From Sphingobacteriales bacterium TSM_CSM (lineage in GTDB: Bacteria; Bacteroidota; Bacteroidia; Chitinophagales; UBA2359), in contig MTCR01000084.1 of assembly GCA_002212725.1 (NCBI GenBank), positions 18,819-82,818 on the forward strand: DNA of 64,000 bases, given 5' to 3'. Each line of letters begins with the position of its first letter. Positions within the stretch are counted from its first letter, which is position 1. Positions 33,907 through 43,398 of the stretch are shown here, piece by piece. The notes below the pieces were generated by a model. That model was given only the letters and a program-made list of their open reading frames with translations. It ran no database searches and was not told the DNA's origin. Position numbers and translations under genes: made by a program.

Positions 33907-34764
33907 ATGAGTGAAATAAGAGAAAAATATGTCAATCCCTTTACCGATTTTGGGTTCAAGAAATTGTTTGGTGAAGAACCCAACAAAGACCTGCTTCTGG
34001 ATTTTCTGAATGAGTTGTTGCGCGAGCAGGAAGGGGAGATAAAAGAACTGACCTACCTCAAAAATGAACACCTTGGTGCGGGCGATGCAGACCGGAGAGC
34101 CATTTTTGACCTTTATTGCGAGAATGAAAATGGTGAGAAGTTTATTGTAGAATTACAAAAATCGAAGCAACAGTTTTTTAAAGACCGGACCTTATATTAT
34201 GCTACATTTCCGATACAGGAGCAGGCAAAGCGGGCTGACTGGAACTATGAGTTAAAGGCGGTATATACGGTAGCCATTCTGGATTTTGTGTTTGATGAGG
34301 ACAGGTCGGAAGCGCAAAAATACCGCTATGATGTAAAACTGACGGATATAGCGACATGCAAAGTGTTTTACGACAAACTGATGTTTATCTACTTAGAACT
34401 GCCCAAATTTGACAAAGAGGTGGAAGAACTGGAAACCCGGTTTGAGAAGTGGCTTTATGTGTTAAAGAATTTGAACCGATTGGAGCACATACCCGACCGT
34501 TTGCGGGAGCGCATATTTGAGCGTTTGTTTGAGGTGGCAGAGGTGGCCAAGTTAAGCAGGGAGGAATTGCTGTCTTATGAAGACAGTTTGAAGTATTACC
34601 GCGACCTGAAAAACTCATTAGACACTGCTTTTGAAGAAGGCAGGCTGGAAGGTTTAATCAAAGTAATTAAAAATGGCATTGCCGCCGGAATGGACGTAAA
34701 AACATTAGCAAAGCTCACCGGTTTATCGGAAGAAGAGGTGAACAGGGTTATAGGCGGATTCTGA
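33907..34764 (+). CDS. Rpn/PD-(D/E)XK nuclease-family 'transposase' protein
   Basis: Protein of 285 residues. The start NPFTDFGFKKLFGEE and the following DLYCENENGEKFIVELQKSK contain the PD-(D/E)XK core: the acidic residue in FDLYC and the ExQ motif (VELQ) before a Lys. The family (PDDEXK_2, often annotated as transposase or Rpn) acts as a DNA endonuclease that promotes recA-independent recombination in E. coli. The C-terminal region ends in a helix-turn-helix-like LAKLTGLSEEEVNRVIGG. It is common in many copies in Bacteroidota genomes. Not flanked by inverted repeats, so not itself an insertion sequence. Confidence 0.88.
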   Translation: MSEIREKYVNPFTDFGFKKLFGEEPNKDLLLDFLNELLREQEGEIKELTYLKNEHLGAGDADRRAIFDLYCENENGEKFIVELQKSKQQFFKDRTLYYATFPIQEQAKRADWNYELKAVYTVAILDFVFDEDRSEAQKYRYDVKLTDIATCKVFYDKLMFIYLELPKFDKEVEELETRFEKWLYVLKNLNRLEHIPDRLRERIFERLFEVAEVAKLSREELLSYEDSLKYYRDLKNSLDTAFEEGRLEGLIKVIKNGIAAGMDVKTLAKLTGLSEEEVNRVIGGF

Positions 34765-34812
34765 TACGGGTTTCCTTTTTGCCTGCGCAAGAGTTGGGTT
34801 GGTAAACAACAC

Positions 34813-36954
34813 TTAACCGATGTTTTGCAGGAGTTCAAAAAAAGCCTCTTCGGTTAATATTTGAATGGCGGGTATTTTGCGGGCCTTGTCTAATTTTGAG
34901 CCCGGTTCTGCGCCTACTACCAAACAATTCAGGTTTTTGCTTACCGAACTCAAAATACTGCCGCCGTTTTTCTCTACCAGTTTTTCGGCTTCGCTGCGTT
35001 TAAGCCGTTGCAGTGAGCCGGTAAACAAAAAAGTTTTACCACTGAAAATGCCACCCTCTGCGGGCATATCGGCTTCGGTTTTCTGAGTGTTTACCCCCAA
35101 CTGTTGCAGGGCTGCTATGAGTTGCAGGTTTTGAGGTTCGGCAAAAAAGCCGGCTATGTTTTCGGCAACTTTAGGGCCAATATCGGGCAGTTGGGTAAGT
35201 TGTTCGGGGGTAAAATGCAGCAGGTCAAACACAGAGGTAACGGCTTTTGCCAAGGTTTGCGCGGTAGCATTGCCAACATCGCGAATGCCCAGCCCAATGA
35301 TGAGTTGTTGCAGGGGGCGGTTTTTTGATGCTTCAATACTTGCGCGGAGGTTATCGGCCGATTTTTGCCCCCAACCATCGAGGCGAGCTATTTCCTGGTA
35401 ATTGAGGCGGTAAATATCTTCAAGGGTGTGCAGCCAGCCCAGCTGGAAAAAACGGCGAATAATTTCTACGCCTAATCCGCGAATATCCATGGCATCTTTT
35501 GAGGCAAAATGAATAATGCGTTCTTCTACCTGTGCGGGGCAATCGGCGTTAATACAGCGCCAAACGCTTTCGCCATCGGGTTTTACCAACTTGCTACCGC
35601 ACGAGGGGCAGTTTTCGGGAAAAATAATGGGTTTCTCGTCGCCGGTTCTTTCACCGGTTACTACTTCCACAATGTACGGAATAACATCTCCGGCGCGTTC
35701 CAGCACCACCTTATCGCCAATGCGAATATCTTTTTCGGCTATGAAATCCTGGTTATGGAGCGATGCGTTGGAAATATTAGCTCCCGAAAGGTTTACCGTT
35801 TGCAGTTTGGCTACCGGTGTAACAGCGCCGGTGCGCCCCACCTGAAACTCAACCCGTTCCAGTATGGTAATGGCTTGCCGTGCATCAAACTTGTATGCTA
35901 TTGCCCAGCGCGGGTGGTGTGTGGTAGCGCCGCAGCGGTCTTGCAATTGCAGGTCGTTTACCTTTATTACCAGCCCGTCTATTTCGTAGGCATAATCTTT
36001 CCGGTGTTGTTTCCAGTGGTTGCAGTAGGCAATAACCTCCTCTATGTTGGCGCAAATATGCACACTTTCGTCGCGGGTTTTAAGCGGTGTTTTAAAGCCA
36101 AGGTCGTACATAAGGCTCATGCCGTTGGTATGCTTTTGCAGCAGGGGTATGGTTATGTCGGTTCCGTTGTTGTCAAAGGCAATGCCCAGTTGAAAAACAA
36201 AGGCCTCCAGTTTGCGCTCGCCCACTTTGGAGGCATCTTTCAGGCGCAGTCCGCCGGCGGCCGAGTTACGGGGGTTAGAGAGCAGGGTTTCGCCCTTTTG
36301 TGCGCGAAGTTGGTTGATTTGTTCAAATTTAAGTTTATCAATTACCACTTCGCCCCGCACTTCGGCGCGGTAAATGCCTTTTGCCGAAAAAGCGGCTTTA
36401 AGCGGTATGGTGGGTATGGTTTTAAGGTTGTTGGTAATATCTTCGCCTTCGTTGCCGTTGCCGCGGGTGGCGCCGCGCACCAGCAGGTCATTTTCATATA
36501 CCAGCGCAATGCTGGAGCCGTCAAATTTTGGCTCTACCGAGTATTCTACCTGCTCGCGTTCGGTTATTTTTTTTACAGCGGTATCCCAGTTCAGCAGGTC
36601 AGCTTCGGTATAGGCTTTGTCTAAAGAGAGCATGGGTACCAAATGCGTAACGGCGGCAAACTCGGTGCTTAACCCGCGTGCTACGCGTTGTGTGGGCGAA
36701 TCGGGGGTTTGCAGTTCGGGGTGTTGCTGCTCAAGGGTTTTCAGCAGGTCAAAAAGGTAATCGTAGTCCACGTCGGGTATTACCTGCATGGACTGCACAT
36801 AGTATTGCCAGTCGTAATAATTAATGGCGGTACGCAGTTCTTCGGCCAGCACTGCTGTTTGCATAGGATTTAGGTCGGCAAGCCGGTTTCGTTTGGTTTG
36901 CAGCAGGCGGGCAGTGAGTTGCTCAATTTGTTGGCTTTCTTGTGTTGTGTACAT
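34813..36954 (-). CDS. ligA: NAD-dependent DNA ligase
   Basis: Protein of 713 residues, a little longer than the usual 670-690. Adenylation-domain Lys143 is in EPKFDGSS and the nucleotidyltransferase motifs RGNGNEGEDIT and IDGLVIKV follow. The OB fold is followed by the zinc-binding Cys4 (CPSCG, then CINADCPAQ), helix-hairpin-helix units and a C-terminal BRCT domain (about 633-713). It seals nicks in replication and repair. It follows the saccharopine-dehydrogenase-like gene by 30 bp on the same strand with no promoter in between, so the two are likely co-transcribed. Confidence 0.97.
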   Translation of the reverse strand: MYTTQESQQIEQLTARLLQTKRNRLADLNPMQTAVLAEELRTAINYYDWQYYVQSMQVIPDVDYDYLFDLLKTLEQQHPELQTPDSPTQRVARGLSTEFAAVTHLVPMLSLDKAYTEADLLNWDTAVKKITEREQVEYSVEPKFDGSSIALVYENDLLVRGATRGNGNEGEDITNNLKTIPTIPLKAAFSAKGIYRAEVRGEVVIDKLKFEQINQLRAQKGETLLSNPRNSAAGGLRLKDASKVGERKLEAFVFQLGIAFDNNGTDITIPLLQKHTNGMSLMYDLGFKTPLKTRDESVHICANIEEVIAYCNHWKQHRKDYAYEIDGLVIKVNDLQLQDRCGATTHHPRWAIAYKFDARQAITILERVEFQVGRTGAVTPVAKLQTVNLSGANISNASLHNQDFIAEKDIRIGDKVVLERAGDVIPYIVEVVTGERTGDEKPIIFPENCPSCGSKLVKPDGESVWRCINADCPAQVEERIIHFASKDAMDIRGLGVEIIRRFFQLGWLHTLEDIYRLNYQEIARLDGWGQKSADNLRASIEASKNRPLQQLIIGLGIRDVGNATAQTLAKAVTSVFDLLHFTPEQLTQLPDIGPKVAENIAGFFAEPQNLQLIAALQQLGVNTQKTEADMPAEGGIFSGKTFLFTGSLQRLKRSEAEKLVEKNGGSILSSVSKNLNCLVVGAEPGSKLDKARKIPAIQILTEEAFFELLQNIG

Positions 36955-36984
36955 AGGTTGTTCGGTTGGCAGGATAGGGGGTGG

Positions 36985-38328
36985 TTATACGGCTTCGTCG
37001 GTGTTGGTAAAGGTAATGCCGTAGTTTTGCAGTTCGGTTAAAATGGGTTCATACACCTGTGGCATTACGGGTATTTGTACGCCGGTGAGTTGTATGGAAT
37101 TGGTCAGCGCCAGTTTGGTCATTATAGCCATTGGCAGCCCCACGGTGGCGGCAATGGCGGTATTATCGGCGTCGGCACCGGTAACTACCATTACAGAGGT
37201 GTGCGCGCGGTGGGCGCCATGCATTTGGTAGTTTACCTTATGCAGCATTACAATCATGTCTTTATCGTCGGGTTCCAGTTTCCATTTTTCCGAAAGCAGG
37301 TGCAACAAGGCCTGTGCCGGCGTTTGAGGGTTGTTTTTAAGCGGAATGTCTGAGAATAGCCCCAGCCAGTTGAGGCGGTACATAATTTCAGATTGAGGGT
37401 GTATGCCCAGGAAGGCGGCTGTTTTTTGGGGCAAAGACCCGGGTTCGGTGGTGTTGGCAGGCAGAAACGCTTCGGTTAAACCGGCATAGGTTAAGGCGGC
37501 GGGGTTGGTTAGTTGCAGTTGGTTATCGGTAAGTCCCAGGGTAACCAATGCTTGCCAGGCATTGCAAAAGCCGCCTTTTCGCAGGGTTCCGCGCAGCAGG
37601 GTGGGCACATCTTCAATTTGGTAAATATGCCGGTATGGTATAGAGTCGCGGTTGGCATAGGCTTCAAAAGCACCGTAGCCGGGCACTTCATATACCTCAT
37701 GCTGGGCAAACAGGCGGTTGTAGGGTATATAACGGGGGCTGCCGTTTTGCAGGTATTGGGCGGTTCCGCCTTGTCCGGCCAGTACCACGTTCATAGGCGC
37801 CCAGGTAAATTTGTAGTGCCAAGGGTTGTTGTCAGATTCGGGGGCAATAAGAGCGCCGCAGTAGGAGCGAACCTGTGTGATTTGGGCGTTTTGGCTGCGC
37901 AGATGATGTATCATTTTCATCAGGCTCATGTGGTCAATGCCCGGGTCAAGGCCAATTTCGCCCATAAACAGCAGTCCGGCGTTTTTAAAATCGGCATCTA
38001 AAGCGCGCTCCTGTGCCGACACATAAGACGGGGTAATAAGGTGTTTGCCAAACCGCAGGCAATCATGTGCCACCAGAATATGAAAGGCAGCCGGCAACAC
38101 CGAAGCCACAATATCGGCCGTGTAAATATAATTGGCACGGGCATCGGTATCATGCACATCAAAAAAAACGGCTTTGCCGCGCGGGTGGTTGTTCACTTTT
38201 TTGAGGGCAGTTTGCACATCGTAATCGCCTACGGTAACAAACCAGTCATATTGTGAGGCATAATTTAAAAGATAAGCAATTAAATCGGTGGCAGATTTAC
38301 CTGCACCCAGTACCAAAATGTTTTTCAT
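36985..38328 (-). CDS. Saccharopine dehydrogenase-like NAD(P)-binding protein
   Basis: Protein of 447 residues. Rossmann start MKNILVLGAGKSATDLIAYL, then the characteristic GEIGLDPGIDHMSLMK and the C-terminal saccharopine-dehydrogenase domain with SYCGALIAPESDNNPWHYK, which closely follows the Lys9-type family. In eukaryotes and some bacteria it links lysine with 2-oxoglutarate metabolism. In bacteria many members are reductases of unknown substrate. No other lysine-degradation gene is visible here. It sits directly upstream of ligA. Confidence 0.87.
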   Translation of the reverse strand: MKNILVLGAGKSATDLIAYLLNYASQYDWFVTVGDYDVQTALKKVNNHPRGKAVFFDVHDTDARANYIYTADIVASVLPAAFHILVAHDCLRFGKHLITPSYVSAQERALDADFKNAGLLFMGEIGLDPGIDHMSLMKMIHHLRSQNAQITQVRSYCGALIAPESDNNPWHYKFTWAPMNVVLAGQGGTAQYLQNGSPRYIPYNRLFAQHEVYEVPGYGAFEAYANRDSIPYRHIYQIEDVPTLLRGTLRKGGFCNAWQALVTLGLTDNQLQLTNPAALTYAGLTEAFLPANTTEPGSLPQKTAAFLGIHPQSEIMYRLNWLGLFSDIPLKNNPQTPAQALLHLLSEKWKLEPDDKDMIVMLHKVNYQMHGAHRAHTSVMVVTGADADNTAIAATVGLPMAIMTKLALTNSIQLTGVQIPVMPQVYEPILTELQNYGITFTNTDEAV

Positions 38329-38390
38329 TGAGTTATAAAGGTTAATTATTTAAAAGATAATGTAATGATTGGCGCAGTATGTACCGTGAA

Positions 38391-39050
38391 TTACGGTGCC
38401 AGCCGCTCAATAAGCCAGTTGCCCGATGGCTGAAGGGTGTATCTTATGCGGTCGTGCAGGCGGTTGCTGCGGCCTTGCCAAAACTCAAAAGCCGATGGTT
38501 GCAGCAGGTAACCGCCCCAGTGTTCGGGTCGTTTGAGGGTGTGGGGGGTGGCGGCAACTTCTTCCATGAGTTGAGCTACTTTATCGTCTAATTCTTTACG
38601 TGAGGCAATAACGCTGCTTTGAGGCGAGGCTAAAGCGCCAATACGGCTACCTTCGGGACGCGAGTCAAAATAGGCATCAGATTCTATGTCGGGTACTTTT
38701 TCAATGCTGCCTTCAATTCGCACCTGTTGTTGCAGTTTATCCCAGTAAAAGAGCAGGGCGGCATGTGGGTTGGCGGCAATTTCGTGCCCTTTTCGGCTGT
38801 GGTAATTGGTAAAAAAGGTAAACCCTTTGTGCGAAAAACCCTTCAGCAATACTGTGCGCACCGATGGTTTACCATCGGGCGTGGCGGTGGCTAAAAACAT
38901 GGCGTTGGGTTCGGCAAAACCGGCGCTCATTACGGCTTCAAACCAATGTTCAAATTGCTCAAACGGGTTTTGCCTTACCGATTGCCTGCCCAATTTACCC
39001 GCCTCGTAATTAAGGCGCAGGTTGTGTACTTCGTGCAGTTTGTTTTTCAT
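38391..39050 (-). CDS. pdxH: Pyridoxamine 5'-phosphate oxidase
   Basis: Chosen start is Met at 39050 (219 residues); the 39 codons before it have no family match and would include the promoter. Landmarks: NPFEQFEHWF, TPDGKPSVRTVLLKGF, YHSRKG for FMN, PEGSRIGALASPQSS, and the C-terminal WQGRSNRLHDRI with RLAP. It oxidises PMP or PNP to PLP with FMN and O2. On the minus strand a perfect TACCTTTG (plus 39121-39128) is the likely -7 element, about 70 bp upstream. Divergent from the mraZ operon. Confidence 0.95.
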   Translation of the reverse strand: MKNKLHEVHNLRLNYEAGKLGRQSVRQNPFEQFEHWFEAVMSAGFAEPNAMFLATATPDGKPSVRTVLLKGFSHKGFTFFTNYHSRKGHEIAANPHAALLFYWDKLQQQVRIEGSIEKVPDIESDAYFDSRPEGSRIGALASPQSSVIASRKELDDKVAQLMEEVAATPHTLKRPEHWGGYLLQPSAFEFWQGRSNRLHDRIRYTLQPSGNWLIERLAP

Positions 39051-39120
39051 GGCGCTATATGTTTTAACATGACACTGCCGGTACAGGCAGCAAACAGTAT
39101 TGGGGTTAAAAAAACTACCG

Positions 39121-39128
39121 CAAAGGTA
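39121..39128 (-). promoter_or_regulatory. -7 element of pdxH
   Basis: TACCTTTG read on the minus strand, 70 bp before the chosen ATG. It supports the shorter PdxH protein, because the longer open frame would begin upstream of the transcription start. Confidence 0.55.
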
Positions 39129-39240
39129 GCAAAAAGCCGCTTTAACCCCGCCAATATTTTTGACCAATCACATTGCCCAACTCTTGCAATACCCTAAAAT
39201 GAACAGGTTTTGCTTTTTTTCATCAATTTTTTTTTATTTT

Positions 39241-39280
39241 TGTGGTAAAAAGTGGTAGAAAGTGGAAAAATGTGGTAACT
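39241..39280 (+). promoter_or_regulatory. MraZ operator: four 10-bp direct repeats
   Basis: TGTGGTAAAA, AGTGGTAGAA, AGTGGAAAAA and TGTGGTAACT are four consecutive decamers, all with GTGG at the same phase and an A-rich tail. MraZ of other bacteria binds short direct repeats repeated every 10 bp upstream of its own gene, and this block is 41-80 bp before the mraZ ATG. The helical-turn spacing and location make it a likely autoregulatory operator for the division operon. Confidence 0.75.
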
Positions 39281-39320
39281 TTACCCAATTATTTGCGTTT
39301 ACGTAGGTAAAGCATCATTC

Positions 39321-39794
39321 ATGCACGGATTTTTAGGCGAAATAGAATGTAAGTTAGACCCCAAAGGCAGGCTGGCAATGCCGGGCCGGTTCTTAAAACA
39401 AATGCCCCCCGATAACAATGGCGGCTTTGTGGTGAACCGCGGTATTGAAAAATGCCTTACCCTCTATACGCTGCCCGAATGGGACAGGGTGTCGAAGGAA
39501 TTGGAAACGCTTAACCTCTACGACGCCGCCCAACGACTTTTTCTGCGGCAGTTTTTCAGGGGTGCTACCGAGGTTATGTTTGACAGCAACAACCGCATTC
39601 TGCTGCCCAAACGCCTGTTGGATTATGCCGGCATTGAAACCGATGTAGTATTGCTTGGCTATTTTAACCGCATTGAAATATGGGCAACCCAAGTATATGA
39701 TGAGGTAATGGAGGTAGATGCCGCCAATTTTGCCAACCTGGCAAACCAGGTAATGGGCAAGCAACACCACCCCGCTTCACTAAACCCCGAATAA
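39321..39794 (+). CDS. mraZ: Transcriptional regulator MraZ
   Basis: Protein of 157 residues with two SpoVT/AbrB-like halves, each with the DxxxR motif: LDPKGRLAMP (about residues 13-22) and FDSNNRILLP (about 91-100). MraZ forms ring multimers that bind the repeats before its own gene, and it usually represses the dcw operon. It is the first gene of that operon; rsmH follows after 36 bp. Slightly longer than the E. coli protein (152), with a short C-terminal extension. Confidence 0.94.
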   Translation: MHGFLGEIECKLDPKGRLAMPGRFLKQMPPDNNGGFVVNRGIEKCLTLYTLPEWDRVSKELETLNLYDAAQRLFLRQFFRGATEVMFDSNNRILLPKRLLDYAGIETDVVLLGYFNRIEIWATQVYDEVMEVDAANFANLANQVMGKQHHPASLNPE

Positions 39795-39830
39795 AACAAA
39801 CTGTGTATTACCCGCTAACCCATTATAGTA

Positions 39831-40745
39831 ATGACCGGCAACAACCAATATCACCAGGCGGTGCTGCTTTCGGAAGCAGTGGAAGCATTAAACATAATGC
39901 CCAACGGCATATATGTAGATGCTACTTTTGGCGGCGGCAGTCATTCGCGGGCAATATTGGCAGCATTGCAACAAGGTGGTAAACTGTTTGCGTTTGACCA
40001 GGACGAAGACGCCCGGCAAAACATACCTGCCAGCGATGCACGCTTTGTATTTGTTGCCCAAAATTTTAAACATCTTAAACGCTTTTTGCGCCTGCACGGT
40101 GTTAGCCGCGTTAACGGCATTCTGGCAGATTTGGGCGTGTCGTGGCATCAGTTTAACACGCCTGAACGCGGTTTTTCCATCAGGTTTAACAGCGAACTGT
40201 TGGATATGCGCATGAGCGCCGAAGCACCGCAAACAGCCGCCGAAATACTGAACCACTACCCGGTTGCCCAATTAACCGAAATGTTTAAAAACTACGGCGA
40301 TTTACCCAACGCCCGCAAAATAGCAGAAGCCATTGCCGCCGCAAGACAAAAACACCAAATAGAAACCGTACAGCAACTAAAGGGCATTACCGCCCCTTTT
40401 GCCATTGGCAAACTGCCGCAGTTTTATGCCCGCGTGTTTCAGGCGGTGCGCATGGAAGTAAACAATGAGGAAGAAGCCCTGGAACAACTGCTGCAACAAA
40501 GCGCACAGGTATTGGAAAAAGGCGGGCGGCTGGTAATTATTGCCTACCACTCGGTAGAAGACCGCATGGTAAAAAATTTTATTAAAACAGGCAATACCGG
40601 CGGTGTTGAACAGAAAGATTTTTTCGGAAACACCGAAAAACCGTTTAAGCCGGTGAATAAAAAAATAATTACCCCATCGCAAACCGAAATTAAAGAAAAC
40701 CCCAAAGCAGCAAGCGCCAAAATGCGCATTGCCGAAAAAATATAA
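39831..40745 (+). CDS. rsmH: 16S rRNA (cytosine(1402)-N4)-methyltransferase
   Basis: Protein of 304 residues, formerly MraW. The SAM-binding YVDATFGGGSHSRAIL (about 27-42), the following FAFDQDEDA, NGILADLGVSWHQFN, and YHSVEDRMVKNF are typical. It methylates C1402 of 16S rRNA for accurate decoding at the P site. Second gene of the dcw operon, its normal place. Length and motifs are complete. Confidence 0.96.
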   Translation: MTGNNQYHQAVLLSEAVEALNIMPNGIYVDATFGGGSHSRAILAALQQGGKLFAFDQDEDARQNIPASDARFVFVAQNFKHLKRFLRLHGVSRVNGILADLGVSWHQFNTPERGFSIRFNSELLDMRMSAEAPQTAAEILNHYPVAQLTEMFKNYGDLPNARKIAEAIAAARQKHQIETVQQLKGITAPFAIGKLPQFYARVFQAVRMEVNNEEEALEQLLQQSAQVLEKGGRLVIIAYHSVEDRMVKNFIKTGNTGGVEQKDFFGNTEKPFKPVNKKIITPSQTEIKENPKAASAKMRIAEKI

Positions 40746-40818
40746 ATACCTCTCAATTGAAACTTACAGAATACTGATTAACCAACAATAAATTGTTAAA
40801 AAAGCAAACGTTCAAACC

Positions 40819-41169
40819 GTGTTCAGGGAATTGGTAAAGTTAATGAAGGTTTTTACCTACCGCATTAAAACGGCCATTTTAAGCGGCGAGGAGTTTGACG
40901 AGCGTAAAATGCTTGCCAATAACCTGCGGTTTATCTTGTTTCTGGCGCTGCTGGCAGTGTTTTACATTGCCAATACCCGGTATGCCGAGCGCAACATGCG
41001 GCAAATAAACAACCTTAACCAAAACCTGAAAGAGCTTCGGTGGCAATACATGACCGCAAAATCAAAACTTATGTTCCGGAGCAAGCAAAGTGAAGTGGCA
41101 AAAATGGTAAAACCCCTTGGGCTGGAAGAGTTGAACGAACCTCCCAAAAAAATAGTCATCGGGCAGTAG
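40819..41169 (+). CDS. ftsL: FtsL-like divisome protein (Bacteroidota type)
   Basis: Protein of 116 residues from GTG 40819, or 108 from ATG 40843 (MKVFTYRIKTAIL). One membrane segment (about 37-54) is followed by a coiled-coil (about 60-95, NLNQNLKELRWQYMTAKSK), the FtsL layout. Sequence similarity to E. coli FtsL is negligible; the call relies on position between rsmH and ftsI, single-pass topology and resemblance to the FtsL_2-type proteins of this phylum. It should scaffold FtsI and the FtsQ complex at the septum. Confidence 0.82.
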   Translation: MFRELVKLMKVFTYRIKTAILSGEEFDERKMLANNLRFILFLALLAVFYIANTRYAERNMRQINNLNQNLKELRWQYMTAKSKLMFRSKQSEVAKMVKPLGLEELNEPPKKIVIGQ

Positions 41170-41275
41170 CACCCAACCGGGTTATTAACCCGTGCATTTT
41201 TATCCGAAAATAAACCTTTTTTAAAAGCAAATTAGCAGCAACATTCTACCTGAAAAAACATAGCCATCTATTAAA

Positions 41276-43372
41276 ATGAGTATAAAACGCGACATAAGCT
41301 GGCGCATTAACCTTGTTTTCCTGCTGCTGTGCGGCATGGGTGTACTCATTTTTGGTAAAGCGCTCAAAATTCAGGTAATGGAGGGCGATTTCTGGCGAAA
41401 ACAAGGTGCAAGCACCACCCGCATAGATACCATAGAGGGCGACAGGGGCAATATTTATTCCGAAGACGGGCGGCTGCTGGCTACCTCACTGCCTATTTTT
41501 GAACTGCGTATGGACATGCGCGTATTAGACGACAGTTTGGTAGGGCAACTCGATACCCTGGCTGCCTGCCTTGCCGGGTATTTTAAAGACCGCAGTAAAG
41601 AAGAATACTACCAACGGTTTCAGAAAGGGCTGGAAGAACCGGTAAATGCCTATTTGTTTATTAAGGGCGATGTAAATTACGACGACCTGCCGGTAGTGCG
41701 CAACTTTCCGGTGTTGAAATATGGCAAGTTTAAAGGCGGCCTTATTATAGAAACCAAAAACAAGCGCGAACAACCCTTTGGTATGCTTGCCCGGCGTACC
41801 ATTGGCTACATGCGGGAAAATGCGCAACCTATTGGTATTGAAGCCACCTACGATGCCTACCTTAGAGGAACGCAGGTGCCGCGCTCCATGTACCGCGTGG
41901 GGGTAAATACCTGGGTGCCGCTTTTCGACCAGTTTGATACCGAGCCGCAAAACGGCAAAGATGTTTATACTACCATAGATGTTAACCTGCAGGATATTGT
42001 AGAAACCTCATTGCGTCAGGCGTTGCAATTGCACGGAGCCGACCACGGCTGCGCTGTTGTAATGGAAGTGAAGACCGGTAAAGTTAAAGCCATTGCCAAC
42101 CTTGGATTAAACGAACAAGGCCAATACACCGAAGATTTTAACTATGCCATAGGCGAAAAAGGCGACCCCGGCAGCACCTTTAAAATTGCTGCCCTTGCTG
42201 CCCTGCTCGATGCCGGTTTTGTGAATGATACCACATTGGTAGATATTGAGGGCGGTAAAAAGAAATACTACGACCAGTGGATGCAAGATGCCTCGTGGTA
42301 TCCGTATGATACCATTACCCTGGCAAGGGTTATACAAATATCGTCAAACGTGGGTATTTCCAAACTGGTTGACCAATTTTACCGGAAAGCCCCGGGCGAG
42401 TTTATTGACGCCTTGCAACGCATGGGCATTACCGAACCAACCGGCATTGACGTACAGGGCGAACCTAAACCTTTGGTTAAAAAACCCGAAGACAAAGACT
42501 GGAGCGGCATTTCGCTCACCCAAATGTCTATAGGGTATGAGGTAGAATTAACCCCGCTGCAACTGCTTACCTTCTTTAATGCCATTGCCAACGACGGAAC
42601 CATGATGCGCCCCTACCTGGTAAACAGCATTAAAGACCTTAACACCGAAGTGCTGCATTTTAAACCCACTGTGCTTAAAAGGCAAATTTGCAAAAAACCC
42701 ACCGCCCGCAAGGTGCGCGAAATTATGAAAAGCGTGGTAGAGGCAGGAACAGCCAAAAGCATTTATAACCCCAAATTTTCTATGGCCTGCAAAACCGGCA
42801 CTGCCCGTATTGCCAAAGAAGACCAAGGGTACAGACCTGTTTATCAGGCTTCTATTGCCGGGTTTTTTCCGGCAGAAGAACCCGAATACTCCTGCATTGT
42901 GGTAATTAAATCGCCCACATCGGGGCAGTACTACGGCGGCACGGTGGCAGCACCTGTGTTCAGAGATATTGTAGAAAAATATTACTCCTCTAAAACAAAA
43001 TCGCACAAAGCTATAAACCAAACGCCTAAAGAAGAAATGGCGCAGGTAAAACTGCCGCCCGTTAAAAACGGCTACCGCACCGATTTAACCGCCATTTTTA
43101 ACCAACTGGCATTTAACCAAAAATCAACTGCCGAAAACAGCGATTGGGCTGTGCCCGAGGGCGAAACCGATACCATGAAACTGTTCAGCATGAAAGTAAT
43201 AGATAACCTTGTTCCCAATGTAACCGGTATGGGACTGCGCGATGCCATTTACCTCCTCGAAAGCCAGGGGCTTAAAGTGCGGTTTTCGGGGCAGGGGCAG
43301 GTGGTTGACCAATCGCCGTTGTACGGCAGCCGGTGCAAAAAGGGCGATGTGGTTTCGCTCAATTTAAATTAA
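41276..43372 (+). CDS. ftsI: Septal peptidoglycan transpeptidase (PBP/FtsI) with PASTA domain
   Basis: Protein of 698 residues: short cytoplasmic start, one membrane anchor (about 13-28), dimerisation domain, transpeptidase with SxxK S300-TF-K303, SxN S356-S-N358 and KTG K506-TG, and a C-terminal PASTA domain (about 646-698, starting VPNVTGMGLRDAIYLL). All catalytic motifs are intact. It cross-links septal peptidoglycan in the periplasm with FtsW. The PASTA domain is common in Bacteroidota and Gram-positive FtsI but absent from E. coli. murE follows. Confidence 0.95.
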   Translation: MSIKRDISWRINLVFLLLCGMGVLIFGKALKIQVMEGDFWRKQGASTTRIDTIEGDRGNIYSEDGRLLATSLPIFELRMDMRVLDDSLVGQLDTLAACLAGYFKDRSKEEYYQRFQKGLEEPVNAYLFIKGDVNYDDLPVVRNFPVLKYGKFKGGLIIETKNKREQPFGMLARRTIGYMRENAQPIGIEATYDAYLRGTQVPRSMYRVGVNTWVPLFDQFDTEPQNGKDVYTTIDVNLQDIVETSLRQALQLHGADHGCAVVMEVKTGKVKAIANLGLNEQGQYTEDFNYAIGEKGDPGSTFKIAALAALLDAGFVNDTTLVDIEGGKKKYYDQWMQDASWYPYDTITLARVIQISSNVGISKLVDQFYRKAPGEFIDALQRMGITEPTGIDVQGEPKPLVKKPEDKDWSGISLTQMSIGYEVELTPLQLLTFFNAIANDGTMMRPYLVNSIKDLNTEVLHFKPTVLKRQICKKPTARKVREIMKSVVEAGTAKSIYNPKFSMACKTGTARIAKEDQGYRPVYQASIAGFFPAEEPEYSCIVVIKSPTSGQYYGGTVAAPVFRDIVEKYYSSKTKSHKAINQTPKEEMAQVKLPPVKNGYRTDLTAIFNQLAFNQKSTAENSDWAVPEGETDTMKLFSMKVIDNLVPNVTGMGLRDAIYLLESQGLKVRFSGQGQVVDQSPLYGSRCKKGDVVSLNLN

Positions 43373-43398
43373 GTAACCCAAAAAATAAACCAAATAAA

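Noticed and set aside
33907..34764. Insertion sequence around the Rpn-family gene
   Set aside because: No terminal inverted repeats or target duplications flank it, and it has its own promoter of host type.
35509..36624. 371-codon open frame opposite ligA
   Set aside because: Antisense to ligA with all ligase motifs in place on the other strand; its composition is that of a mirrored gene.
39286..39295. -7 element directly before mraZ
   Set aside because: AATTATTTGC resembles TAnnTTTG but the leading TA is out of place by one base, so I did not call it.
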